Origin: Ferrimonas senticii DSM 18821
Lineage (GTDB): Bacteria; Pseudomonadota; Gammaproteobacteria; Enterobacterales; Shewanellaceae
Reading direction: 5' to 3'
NCBI RefSeq assembly: GCF_000422665.1
Contig: NZ_AUGM01000004.1
Location: 327,507 to 391,506, forward strand
Length of the DNA stretch: 64,000 nucleotides
A program made the translations under genes and the position numbers. Each line of letters opens with the position of its first letter. The stretch's first letter is position 1. The notes beneath the pieces were generated by a model. That model was given only the letters and a program-made list of their open reading frames with translations, had not been told where the DNA came from and did not search any database. Positions 44,145 to 55,788 of this stretch are shown here, in pieces.

Positions 44145-45488
44145 ATGAAAACGAAACTTTCTCCATTAGCACTGATCTGCTCGGCCCTGTTGTTTTCTGG
44201 ATGCTCTTGGGATGGCGGCAATGATCCAACACCACCGCCACCACAAGAAAACCAAGCGCCAGTTGCTGGCGATAAAGAAGGTCTTAACGTAGAACAAGGT
44301 CAATCTCTTGAAATTGACTTAGCGTTGTACGCTTCCGACCCTGACGGCGATACGCTGCAATACACCATCACCGTAATGCCAACCAAAGGGACTTTGGTGC
44401 CGAAAGATGGCACGACTTCGGTGTTTGTCTACACCCCGAATGATGGCGTACTTGATGCTGACAACTTTACCTACCAAGTTGCTGATGAAGAATTTAGCGA
44501 TGAGGGCGTGATCTCACTAACCGTAATCCCCGAGGGAAGCGGCGAAGATCTGATCGATACCGTAGACAAATTGAACGCGGCCATTCAAAGCGCGACCGCC
44601 GGTGATGTGATTGAACTAGCAGCATCGGGAACCTTTAATTCAGGGGTGATCGAACTGAATAAAGCGGTCACTATTGACGGCTTAGAGCAAGCTGTTATTT
44701 CTGGCAGTGCTTGTTTCCGCGTTGCCGCTGCTGGTGCGGTAATCCAAAACCTAACCATGAAAAATGACATGATTGGTTTTGATGAGACCGACGACAAACT
44801 GATCGAGGCAACTAAAAATGATAAGGTTTTAACCGATGAGGAGAAGTCGGCCATCTACGCACCGCTGTACGATAAGGTCTGCTCTAAAGCGGAAAGCTTA
44901 GGTAAGCCGGTAAATTCTGATGGACAAATGGGCGCCATTACCATTCTTGCTACCCTTGATGACGATGCTGCCGATTACGATTCCCAACTTGCCGCCCTTG
45001 AGCCGGTTGAGCTTATTAACATCACTTTTGATGCCTCGGCAAATACTGAACAAAGCAACTACGGCAACACCAAAGCCAGTTGGGTTACATCATTTAGTAA
45101 GTTTGCAATGTCTGGTAGTGAATTTATTGGCCTGCAATCCACCATTCAGAACAATGGTATCTACGTAAACTGCACCAGTTCAGATGAAGGACGGGCAGGT
45201 TCAAGCATTACCACTACCAGTTTTTCAATGGTCAGCGGTGGCGATAAAGAGACTGCCGCAATCAAAATGGGTGACTCTAGCGGCGGCAAAATTAAAGGTG
45301 ATGCAACTGGTGGTAACGCTACTTGTAATGTCACCGTTGAGGGCAACACCTTCAATGACTATCTAGGTTTACAAACCCAAGATATGTCTGTTGCCAGCAA
45401 CCGCCCTGTTGCAATCCATTCTTGGACTTCGGCCATCACCAACACCGATTTTGCAAGCAACAACACCCTGATCACACCAACCAATTAA
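44145..45488 (+). CDS. Surface lipoprotein with cadherin-like and PL6-like beta-helix parts
   Basis: ATG 44145 opens a lipoprotein signal (MKTKLSPLALICSALLFSGC, lipidated Cys20); a TTG six bases upstream is not needed. The 447-residue protein has a proline-rich linker (PTPPPPQ), a tandem Ig/cadherin-like domain (about 45-130, LYASDPDGDTLQYTITV, YTPNDGV, FTYQVAD), then a right-handed beta-helix-like part (VDKLNAAIQSATAGDVIEL, GVIELNKAVTIDG) resembling the N-terminus of PL6 lyases. It lacks the later PL6 catalytic segments seen in the gene at 45559. Inferred: an alginate-binding surface protein, catalytic activity uncertain. It precedes PL6, but a terminator lies between them. Confidence 0.78.
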   Translation: MKTKLSPLALICSALLFSGCSWDGGNDPTPPPPQENQAPVAGDKEGLNVEQGQSLEIDLALYASDPDGDTLQYTITVMPTKGTLVPKDGTTSVFVYTPNDGVLDADNFTYQVADEEFSDEGVISLTVIPEGSGEDLIDTVDKLNAAIQSATAGDVIELAASGTFNSGVIELNKAVTIDGLEQAVISGSACFRVAAAGAVIQNLTMKNDMIGFDETDDKLIEATKNDKVLTDEEKSAIYAPLYDKVCSKAESLGKPVNSDGQMGAITILATLDDDAADYDSQLAALEPVELINITFDASANTEQSNYGNTKASWVTSFSKFAMSGSEFIGLQSTIQNNGIYVNCTSSDEGRAGSSITTTSFSMVSGGDKETAAIKMGDSSGGKIKGDATGGNATCNVTVEGNTFNDYLGLQTQDMSVASNRPVAIHSWTSAITNTDFASNNTLITPTN

Positions 45489-45508
45489 TCTGTTGCGAAC
45501 GTTCATAC

Positions 45509-45538
45509 GGCGCCTTGCCTTTGCTAGGCGCCTTTTTT
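45509..45538 (+). terminator. Terminator between the surface lipoprotein and PL6 genes
   Basis: GGCGCCT pairs with AGGCGCC over a loop and is followed by six T. It implies a drop in expression before the PL6 gene, which has no operator of its own. Confidence 0.88.
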
Positions 45539-45558
45539 ATTTCCAGCAAGGAGGCGTT

Positions 45559-47067
45559 ATGCCCAGTTTATTGCGTCCAGTGGCGGTGTTAATTAGCGTG
45601 TTGCTGTGCGGCCAATTGGTGGCCTGTGGTGGTGGTGGCGGTGGCGACGTGGTTGACCCGACTCCTGATCTACCCGATCTGCCGGATCCGGAGCAGCCCA
45701 ACCCGAATCTGCCTGCGCCGGATTTGGCGCCGATCCCCAGCAGCGGCATTGTGGTTAACACTATCGATGAGCTTAACGCTGAGCTTGGCAAAGCCAATCA
45801 CGGTGAGGTGATCTTGTTGGCCGATGGCGAATGGCCCAATCTGCAACTGACGATTGATAGAGACAATCTGATTATCGCCGCGCAAACCGTTGGCCAAGTG
45901 CGGATAACCGGTGACAGCACCGTCGAAGTTAACGGCGATAACGTCCGCCTTGATGGTCTGTATTGGGATAACGCCACCCCAGAGCAAAGCAATGGCCTGG
46001 TGGTGCTTAATGGCAACAACAACACGCTAAGTAACAGCACCATAGTCGGCGCTGGAGTCAACAACAACCCCAGTTGCACCGGTGGCGATCATCGCTGGGT
46101 CAGCCTAAAAGGCAAACAGCATCAGGTGGTCAGCAATCGTTTTGATGGTAAGTGCGGCAAAGGGGTATTGCTGACGGTATGGCGCCAATCCGGCAAAACC
46201 GATGAGCATCTCATTAGCCATAACCTGTTTCGTGATTACCACCGCCGCCACAATGAAACGAACGGCTTTGAGGGGATCCGCATCGGCACCAGTGACAGTT
46301 CCCAATCCGATTCCAACACCGTGGTGCAGTACAACCTGTTTGAACGGATCAACGGCGAGATTGAAATTATCTCCAGCAAATCCGGCGGCAACCACTATCG
46401 CTTCAATACTTTTCGCAACAGCGACGGCTTACTAACCCTGCGCCACGGCAAAGACAATGTTGTTGAAAACAATCTGTTTTTGCAATCTGGCAGCGAAGGC
46501 GGTGGTGGCATTCGTGTGTTTGATTCGGGGCACCGCATTAGCAACAACTACATCAGCGGCGTTGATACGACCTCCAACAGTCGCGGCGGCATTGTCCTGC
46601 ATGCGGGGCTGAATAAAAAAGGCAGTGAACCAAGCTACAGCAGTGAGCTAAACAAGCAGTGGACCGCCAATAACATCAGCGTCAGCAACAATACGGTGAT
46701 CGACAGTGACCACGGCCTCTATCACAACGCCTATCTCGCCAGTTCCACCGCTTGCGAAAATGGCGCCGGCAAAGATGTTCCCTGTAATCCAAGTTGGAAT
46801 GTCCGCTTTAGCGGCAACTGGGTTTATCACCGCCATGGCGTCGCCGTTAAAAAAGACAACGGCACAGCGATTATCGATGGCCAGTATCAAGGCGAGCGTT
46901 ATTGGGGCAGCAGTGGCGCAGGCCACAGCGGCGCGGGCATCAATACCAGCAAACCGCCAGTTCAGCAAGATCCGACCAGCGGCTTGCTGTCCAGTCTCGG
47001 GGCCGGTGCCGATCTAACCAAAATCGTGCCACTTTTCGCCGCTGACGTTGGCCCGCGGGCGCGTTAA
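45559..47067 (+). CDS. Alginate lyase, PL6 (chondroitinase-B-like) lipoprotein
   Basis: ATG 45559 follows AAGGAGG (45548-45554) and starts a lipoprotein signal (MPSLLRPVAVLISVLLCGQLVAC, lipidated Cys23, then a glycine run); the longer frame from 45493 runs through the terminator. The 502-residue protein is a right-handed parallel beta-helix: VNTIDELNAELGKANHGEVI, then LDGLYWDN, HRWVSLKGKQHQVVSNRFDG and IRIGTSDSSQSDSNTVVQYN, LVTLRHGKD-like HGKDNVVENNLFL, which fit the PL6 Lys/Arg catalytic pair region. It attacks polymeric alginate at the cell surface and is the probable entry enzyme of the locus. Confidence 0.9.
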   Translation: MPSLLRPVAVLISVLLCGQLVACGGGGGGDVVDPTPDLPDLPDPEQPNPNLPAPDLAPIPSSGIVVNTIDELNAELGKANHGEVILLADGEWPNLQLTIDRDNLIIAAQTVGQVRITGDSTVEVNGDNVRLDGLYWDNATPEQSNGLVVLNGNNNTLSNSTIVGAGVNNNPSCTGGDHRWVSLKGKQHQVVSNRFDGKCGKGVLLTVWRQSGKTDEHLISHNLFRDYHRRHNETNGFEGIRIGTSDSSQSDSNTVVQYNLFERINGEIEIISSKSGGNHYRFNTFRNSDGLLTLRHGKDNVVENNLFLQSGSEGGGGIRVFDSGHRISNNYISGVDTTSNSRGGIVLHAGLNKKGSEPSYSSELNKQWTANNISVSNNTVIDSDHGLYHNAYLASSTACENGAGKDVPCNPSWNVRFSGNWVYHRHGVAVKKDNGTAIIDGQYQGERYWGSSGAGHSGAGINTSKPPVQQDPTSGLLSSLGAGADLTKIVPLFAADVGPRAR

Positions 47068-47155
47068 CCGCCTTAAAGCGACGCCACCGAAGCCGATTGA
47101 TAAGTTGCTTTAACCAAGCTTAAGTGGCTAAACGCATGCGGCCTCGCAAAAATAG

Positions 47156-47221
47156 AGAAACGTTGTTTCAATTTTCTATTGACGTGAAAGTTCTCACATC
47201 TATTATTGGAACAACGTTTCA
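47156..47221. promoter_or_regulatory. Alginate-regulon operators 8 and 9, before the symporter
   Basis: AGAAACGTTGTTTCA (47156-47170) and TGGAACAACGTTTCA (47207-47221) are two copies of the locus palindrome spaced 51 bases apart, centre to centre. The second is 36 bases upstream of the symporter start. Confidence 0.75.
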
Positions 47222-47256
47222 TAATAAGCAAAAACGTGCTTCGCAAGGATTGAACG

Positions 47257-49050
47257 ATGTCCATCGATTTAGCTGTTCTGGTCGCCTACTTTGCCTTTCT
47301 GATCGCCATTGGATGGATGTTCAGAAACTTCAGTAGCTCTTCAACTGCCGACTACTTCCGCGGTGGCGGCAAAATGCTGTGGTGGATGGTCGGCGCCACC
47401 GCTTTTATGACTCAATTCTCCGCTTGGACCTTCACCGGTGCCGCCGGTAAGGCCTATAACGACGGCCTGCAAGTGGTGATCATCTTCTTAGCCAACGCGT
47501 TCGGCTATCTGATGAACTACCTCTACTTTGCGCCGAAGTTCCGGCAGTTGCGAGTAACCACCGTGATTCAGGCGATCCGCCAACGCTTTGGTAACACCAA
47601 CGAGCAGGTGTTCACCTGGGCAGGGATGCCCACCTCGGTTGTGAACGCTGGGATCTGGCTTAATGGTCTGGCGATTATCGCCTCTACCATGTTTGGCTTT
47701 GATATGACCTGGACCATCGTCGCCACCGGCTTAGTGGTGTTGGTGATGTCGGTTACCGGTGGGGCCTGGGCAGTGATCGCCTCTGACTTTATGCAGATGC
47801 TGGTGATCATGGCGGTTACCGTTACCGTGGCGGTGGTGGCCATCGTTAAAGGCGGCGGCCCGGTGAACATCATCGAACAGTTCCCACGCGACTTCGTGAT
47901 TGGCGAAGATATGAACTACCTAAGCATCTTTGCGATGTGGGGCTTCTTCATCTTTCTTAAGCAGTTCGCCATCAACAACAACATGCTTAACTCCTACCGC
48001 TATCTGTCGGCCAAAGATTCCGAGAACGCCAAAAAAGCTGCCTTGCTGGCCTGCGTATTGATGGTTTGTGGGCCGCTGATCTGGTTCTTCCCAAGCTGGT
48101 TTATGGCTAGCCAAGGTCTTGATTTGGCCGCTCTGCATCCAGAGATGGGCGCCAAAGCCGCCGATACCGCCTATCTGACCTTTGTCGAGCTGTACATGCC
48201 AGCGGGAATGGTTGGCTTGTTGGTTGCGGCGATGTTTGCCGCCACTATGAGTTCAATGGACTCTGGCCTCAATAAGAACTCGGGGATCTTCGTTAAGAAC
48301 TTCTACGAACCGGTAGTTCGCCAACACCAAGCCAGTGAAACCGAATTGGTGTTTGTATCCAAAATTACCTCAACCGTGTTTGGCGTGCTGATCATCCTGA
48401 CCGCGCTGTTTATCCAGTCGCTAAAAGGGATGAGCCTATTTGACACCATGATGTACGTCGGCGCGCTGCTGAGCTTCCCGATGCTGATCCCAGCGTTTAT
48501 GGGCTTCTTCATCAAAAAGACCCCAGACTGGGCCGGTTGGTCAACGCTGGTAGTCGGCGCGTTGGTGTCCTACGTGGTTGGCTTTGTGATCACCCCAGAT
48601 CACGTACAAGCGGCGTTCGGTCTGGATGAGGCACTAAGCAAACGCGAATGGAGCGACTTTAAGGTGGTGATGGGACTGTGCGCCCACGTGGTGTTCACCG
48701 GTGGCTACTTTGCGCTAACTTGCCTGTTCTACAAACCATTGACCGCCGATCGTCAGCAGCAAGTCGATAAGTTCTTCCGCAACTTGGCAACGCCGCTGTA
48801 CAACGAAAGCGCTGCGCAACAAGAGTTGGATAACAAGCAACGACTGATGCTGGGGCGGTTGATCACCGTTGCCGGGGTTGGGGTGATGACCATGATCGCC
48901 ATCGACAATCCACTGTGGGGACGGGCGGTGTTTGCCCTGTGCGGCGGCATCATCCTGGTAGTCGGATTGGCCTTGGTCAAATCGGCCGAACCGAGCCCGC
49001 AACCAGAACCTAACCGCGACGCGCTCGCCAGCGCCGACAGCAATCAATAA
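47257..49050 (+). CDS. Sodium:solute symporter (SSS family), probable DEH/oligoalginate importer
   Basis: The 597-residue protein has about 14 membrane segments in the SSS pattern: DYFRGGGKMLWWMVGATAFM (TM1-2 loop), FAATMSSMDSGLNKNSGIF (the Na+ site in TM8, with S-S-M-D-S-G), and a long cytoplasmic tail rich in charged residues after about 560. Alginate loci of marine bacteria usually carry such a symporter for DEH or short oligouronates. Two operators upstream tie it to the regulon. The eda gene follows 80 bases later on the same strand, so the two are likely co-transcribed. Confidence 0.92.
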   Translation: MSIDLAVLVAYFAFLIAIGWMFRNFSSSSTADYFRGGGKMLWWMVGATAFMTQFSAWTFTGAAGKAYNDGLQVVIIFLANAFGYLMNYLYFAPKFRQLRVTTVIQAIRQRFGNTNEQVFTWAGMPTSVVNAGIWLNGLAIIASTMFGFDMTWTIVATGLVVLVMSVTGGAWAVIASDFMQMLVIMAVTVTVAVVAIVKGGGPVNIIEQFPRDFVIGEDMNYLSIFAMWGFFIFLKQFAINNNMLNSYRYLSAKDSENAKKAALLACVLMVCGPLIWFFPSWFMASQGLDLAALHPEMGAKAADTAYLTFVELYMPAGMVGLLVAAMFAATMSSMDSGLNKNSGIFVKNFYEPVVRQHQASETELVFVSKITSTVFGVLIILTALFIQSLKGMSLFDTMMYVGALLSFPMLIPAFMGFFIKKTPDWAGWSTLVVGALVSYVVGFVITPDHVQAAFGLDEALSKREWSDFKVVMGLCAHVVFTGGYFALTCLFYKPLTADRQQQVDKFFRNLATPLYNESAAQQELDNKQRLMLGRLITVAGVGVMTMIAIDNPLWGRAVFALCGGIILVVGLALVKSAEPSPQPEPNRDALASADSNQ

Positions 49051-49130
49051 CCGTTAAATTCCCCTCGTCGCGTGCTGCGACGAGGGGAACATGCCGTTTT
49101 ATCGGCCGTTCCCCAACTTGGAAAAGCACC

Positions 49131-49754
49131 ATGTCGCAATTTACCCCTGAGCAGATCTTCTCTCGTAGCCCGGTGATCCCGGTGTTGATCATAAAGCGTC
49201 TTGAAGATGCACTACCGCTGGCGTCGGCGCTGTTGCGCGGCGGCATCGACATCATTGAAATTACCCTTCGCAGCGAATGCGCCCTAGCGGCAATCAGCCT
49301 AATTCGCGAGCAACTGCCACAAATGTTGGTGGGTGCAGGTACGGTGTTGACCAGCGCCGACATCGATGCGGTTGTTAACGCTGGTGGCCAATTTATTGTC
49401 ACCCCTGGCGCCACCGAGCCACTGCTGGATCAACTGCGGCAGTGTCCGATTGCGGTGATCCCTGGGATCTCGACGGTCTCCGAAGCGATGACCGCCCGTG
49501 CCAAAGGGTTTTACCATCTGAAGTTTTTCCCTGCCGAAGCCTGTGGCGGCGCGAGCACCCTAGCGGCGCTTGCCGGTCCACTTAGCGACATTCAGTTTTG
49601 CGCCACTGGCGGCATTCGCCCGAGCAACAAACAGGACTATCTGGCGTTAGCGCATGTGCCATGCATTGGTGGCACTTGGTTAACGCCCCAAGCGGCCATC
49701 GACGCCCAAGACTGGCAACAGATCAGTCAACTTGCTGCCGCCGCGATACAATAA
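49131..49754 (+). CDS. eda: KDPG aldolase (Eda)
   Basis: The 207-residue class I aldolase has the expected residues: Glu43 in DIIEITLRS and the Schiff-base Lys131 in FYHLKFFPAEACGG. It splits KDPG to pyruvate and glyceraldehyde 3-phosphate, the last step of the alginate monomer pathway and of the Entner-Doudoroff route. It closely follows the symporter gene. Confidence 0.94.
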   Translation: MSQFTPEQIFSRSPVIPVLIIKRLEDALPLASALLRGGIDIIEITLRSECALAAISLIREQLPQMLVGAGTVLTSADIDAVVNAGGQFIVTPGATEPLLDQLRQCPIAVIPGISTVSEAMTARAKGFYHLKFFPAEACGGASTLAALAGPLSDIQFCATGGIRPSNKQDYLALAHVPCIGGTWLTPQAAIDAQDWQQISQLAAAAIQ

Positions 49755-49774
49755 CCACTTTTGAACTAGCCGCC

Positions 49775-51637
49775 ATGCCTAACGCCCTACTGCCCAACAT
49801 TGTCGATTTTATCTCGAAGGTTGACCCGTTCGATAAGCTGCCAACCGAGTTGCAGCAGCAAGTCGCAGGGATGATCAAAATCAGTTATCTGGCAAAGGGG
49901 GAGCGGTTGCAACTGGATGGCGAACCGGACGGCCATTACTTACATATCGTCCACACTGGCGCAATGGAACAGCGCCATCACGATGGCAGTTTGCGCGCCA
50001 AGCTGGGGCCAGAAGACTCATTCGGCTTCACCTTTTTAGAACCAGTCAAAGAGCTGTTTCGCGGCTACAGTGCCGTCGCCATCGCCAATACTCTGCTGTA
50101 TTCGGTGCCGCATCAGCAACTGCAACCATTGCTGGCGGATCATCCCGACAGCGCCCTGCACTTTGCCGCCAGTGCCCAAGAGCGCCTCTTCAGCGCGATT
50201 CGGGTGAAATGGAGCAGCCGCGACAAAGGCCTGTTTGTACGCAAAGTCAGTGACATCGCCAGCAATCAAGTGGTCACGGTCGACGCCAACGACAGCATTC
50301 AACAGGTGGCACAGCAGATGCGCCAACAGGGCCGAGCGGCGATGGCGGTAGTGCTTGAACAGCAACAGATCGTCGGGGTGATCACCGATGGCGATATGAC
50401 CAAACGGGTGGTGGCCGCCGCAACCGATATCCAGCAGCCAGTCCGCGTGGTGATGACGAGCAAACCCCATCTGGTTGACCCAGACGAACTGGTGATCAGT
50501 GCCGTATCGGTAATGATGGAGCACAACCTGCGCTGCCTGCCGGTAGTACGCGATAACCAAGTGGTGGGCCAGCTAAGCAGCAGCCACCTTGTGCAAAACC
50601 ATCGGGTGCAAGCGCTGTTTTTGCTGGAGAAAATGAAAACCATCGACAATCGCCAGCAGTTAATTGCACTCGCCATTGAACGGCAAGCGGTGTTTGAAGC
50701 GCTGGTTGAGGGCAAGGTCAATGCGCCGGTGATCGGCAAAGTGATGGCGCTGCTGATGGATGGCTTTAATCGGCGTTTGATTGAACTGGCAATCGAACAA
50801 CTCGGTCCGCCACCCTGTGAGTTCGCTTGGCTAGTCGCCGGCTCCCACGCCCGCCAGGAGGTGCACTACGCCTCTGATCAGGACAGCGCCATTGTCTTTA
50901 GCGACGATGCCAGCGACGCCGATCGAGACTATTTCCTCGCACTTGGCCAATGGGTTTGCAGTGCCATGGCCGAATGCGGCTACGCCAGTTGCGATGGCGA
51001 CTTTATGGCCAGCAACCCTAAATGGTGCCAACCACTGGCAAGCTGGCAGCAGTACTATCGCGAGTGGGTCGAGGAACCAGAACAGAATCAACTGCTAAAC
51101 GCCACGGTCTTCTTGGAAGTTCGCAGCCTTTATGGCCAAGCTAACTTCTGCGAACAGCTGCAGACACTGCTGTTTGACCAAATCGCCAGCAACAGTGGCT
51201 TCTTGCCAGCACTGGTGCAAACGGCAGTCGCGGTGCAACCGCCACTGGGGATCTTCAATAAACTGGTACTGGAAAAAGGCGGCGAGCACTCCAACACCCT
51301 TAACATCAAAAAACACGCCTTAAGCCTGCTTATCGACCTAGCGCGGATCTACGGTCTGGCGGTCGGTTGTCGCCGCTTAGACACCGAGCAACGGTTTGTC
51401 AGCGCCCGCCGTGGTGGTCGCTTGGACAAAGGCAGTTGCAAAGACGTGATTGGCGCACTGCGATTTATCAGCCAAGTCCGCTACGAATACCAACTAAAGC
51501 GGCTAAAACAGGGATTGCCGGTGGGCAATCACATCAGCCCAGATGCCATCGGCAGTTTTGATCGCAGCCATCTAAAAGACGCTTTTCGGATCATCGCCAC
51601 TTTCCAAGAAAGCGCCAAACTGCGCTTTTTAGGCTAG
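49775..51637 (+). CDS. DUF294 nucleotidyltransferase-like protein with cNMP-binding and CBS domains
   Basis: ATG 49775 lies 20 bases after eda; 59 upstream in-frame codons overlap eda and are rejected. The 620-residue protein has a cyclic-nucleotide-binding-like domain (about 15-130, MIKISYLAKGERLQLDGEPDG), two CBS motifs (about 150-270, VVLEQQQIVGVITDGDMTKR and LRCLPVVRDNQVVGQ), and a C-terminal DUF294 nucleotidyltransferase pair (AWLVAGSHARQEVHYASDQDSAIVF with G-S-x-A-R and DQD). Such proteins are thought to be signal-transducing regulators. It is paired with the exonuclease gene 4 bases later. Confidence 0.9.
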   Translation: MPNALLPNIVDFISKVDPFDKLPTELQQQVAGMIKISYLAKGERLQLDGEPDGHYLHIVHTGAMEQRHHDGSLRAKLGPEDSFGFTFLEPVKELFRGYSAVAIANTLLYSVPHQQLQPLLADHPDSALHFAASAQERLFSAIRVKWSSRDKGLFVRKVSDIASNQVVTVDANDSIQQVAQQMRQQGRAAMAVVLEQQQIVGVITDGDMTKRVVAAATDIQQPVRVVMTSKPHLVDPDELVISAVSVMMEHNLRCLPVVRDNQVVGQLSSSHLVQNHRVQALFLLEKMKTIDNRQQLIALAIERQAVFEALVEGKVNAPVIGKVMALLMDGFNRRLIELAIEQLGPPPCEFAWLVAGSHARQEVHYASDQDSAIVFSDDASDADRDYFLALGQWVCSAMAECGYASCDGDFMASNPKWCQPLASWQQYYREWVEEPEQNQLLNATVFLEVRSLYGQANFCEQLQTLLFDQIASNSGFLPALVQTAVAVQPPLGIFNKLVLEKGGEHSNTLNIKKHALSLLIDLARIYGLAVGCRRLDTEQRFVSARRGGRLDKGSCKDVIGALRFISQVRYEYQLKRLKQGLPVGNHISPDAIGSFDRSHLKDAFRIIATFQESAKLRFLG

Positions 51638-51641
51638 CCCC

Positions 51642-52391
51642 ATGAGCCTAAAAGCCAGCTTGGGGCAACTGCGGCAATGGCTGCAACCACAACCCTTATT
51701 GCAACTGCAACAGCAGCGCCAGCAACTGCTAGATCGGCGCGATCTGCCGCCGCAACTGTTGGCGTTACTGCAAAGCCCACTGCCCGCCCCAACCACCGCC
51801 TTAACCGAACTACCGTTGCTGGCGCTTGATCTGGAAACCAGCGGCTTAGATGCTAACTGCGATCACATTCTTAGTCTGGGCTATTTGCCCCTGAATCAGC
51901 GCCGTTGGTGCCTTAATAAGGCGCAGCTGCAACACGTTGCCGCTGCGGATAAAGTGTGCGCAGACAGTGCAGTGATCAATCACATCACCCCAGAGATGCT
52001 AAGCCACGCGCAACCGTTGCGCCAATGCCTGCTGGCGTTGTTTGAACAGATGATCGGTCGCGCCGTGGTGGTTCATGGCCGCTGTATTGAGCAGCAGTTT
52101 ATCGAGCACTGGCTGTGGCAACACTACCGCATCAAACAGCTGCCAATTCTGTGGTTTGATACCCTACATATAGAAAAGGCGCGGCAACTCGATCCCGAGC
52201 GTCAGCTCAATGGCGACTTCAGCTTAGCGGCAGTGCGAAGTGACTATCAGCTGCCCAGCTATCCGAGCCATCACCCCACCACCGACGCCCTCGCCTGTGG
52301 CGAACTGTTGCTGGCGCAGTGGCACAAGCTATACGGCCAGTCACGGCCAACCCTAGGTCAGTTCTGCCGCAGCAATTACTATCAGTTGTAG
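51642..52391 (+). CDS. DnaQ-family 3'-5' exonuclease (DEDDh)
   Basis: The 249-residue protein has exonuclease motif I ALDLETSGLD (about 65-74), motif II VVHGRCIEQQFIEHW and motif III HHPTTDALACGELLLA, with the first motif after an unusual glutamine/leucine-rich N-terminus of about 60 residues. It resembles the epsilon-like exonuclease often found next to DUF294/CBS genes in marine gammaproteobacteria (from memory). The start 51642 lies four bases after the DUF294 stop, so translation is coupled. Confidence 0.88.
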   Translation: MSLKASLGQLRQWLQPQPLLQLQQQRQQLLDRRDLPPQLLALLQSPLPAPTTALTELPLLALDLETSGLDANCDHILSLGYLPLNQRRWCLNKAQLQHVAAADKVCADSAVINHITPEMLSHAQPLRQCLLALFEQMIGRAVVVHGRCIEQQFIEHWLWQHYRIKQLPILWFDTLHIEKARQLDPERQLNGDFSLAAVRSDYQLPSYPSHHPTTDALACGELLLAQWHKLYGQSRPTLGQFCRSNYYQL

Positions 52392-52416
52392 CCGCTAGCG
52401 ATAAGCGATTAGCTGT

Positions 52417-52479
52417 CAGTTATCAGTTACCAGTTGTCAGTTGTCAGTTGTCAGTTGTCAGTTGTCAGTTGTCAGTTGT
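52417..52479. repeat. Heptamer tandem repeat (CAGTTGT)
   Basis: Seven perfect CAGTTGT units (52431-52479) are preceded by two variant units (CAGTTAT, CAGTTAC) and followed by decayed copies to about 52510. The complement (ACAACTG) belongs to the same word family as the decayed units at 35.7 kb. It lies between two convergent genes. Confidence 0.93.
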
Positions 52480-52533
52480 CAGTTTGCAGTTATTAGTGGT
52501 CAGTAGGTAGTTAACGGTCTTTGGCGCAAACAA

Positions 52534-52563
52534 AAGCCCCAGTCGGTTTCCCGACTGGGGCTT
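52534..52563. terminator. Bidirectional terminator, exonuclease / eno
   Basis: AAGCCCCAGTCGG, loop, CCGACTGGGGCTT, with GTTTT on the plus side and TTGTTT on the minus side: strong in both directions. Confidence 0.9.
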
Positions 52564-52586
52564 GTTTTATCTGCGCAGGGCTGAAA

Positions 52587-53894
<1,308 letters not shown>

Positions 53895-53919
53895 TCATTA
53901 GTGATTACAAAAACAAAAA

Positions 53920-53942
53920 AGCCGAACCCAATGGGTTCGGCT
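53920..53942 (-). terminator. Terminator/attenuator between pyrG and eno
   Basis: AGCCGAACC-CAATG-GGTTCGGCT with TTTTTTGTTTTTG following on the minus strand. It would end pyrG transcripts ahead of eno, which then needs its own promoter or partial read-through. Confidence 0.88.
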
Positions 53943-53952
53943 AGGAACTGGC

Positions 53953-55716
<1,764 letters not shown>

Positions 55717-55788
55717 TCAAAAAGGCTTAAATGCTTGCGTTTGCGCAAACAATCCACAACCACCCTACTACTGAACAAATCACGACCC

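Noticed and set aside
52417..52510. The heptamer array considered as a CRISPR array
   Set aside because: Units are seven bases with no spacers, so it is a simple tandem repeat.
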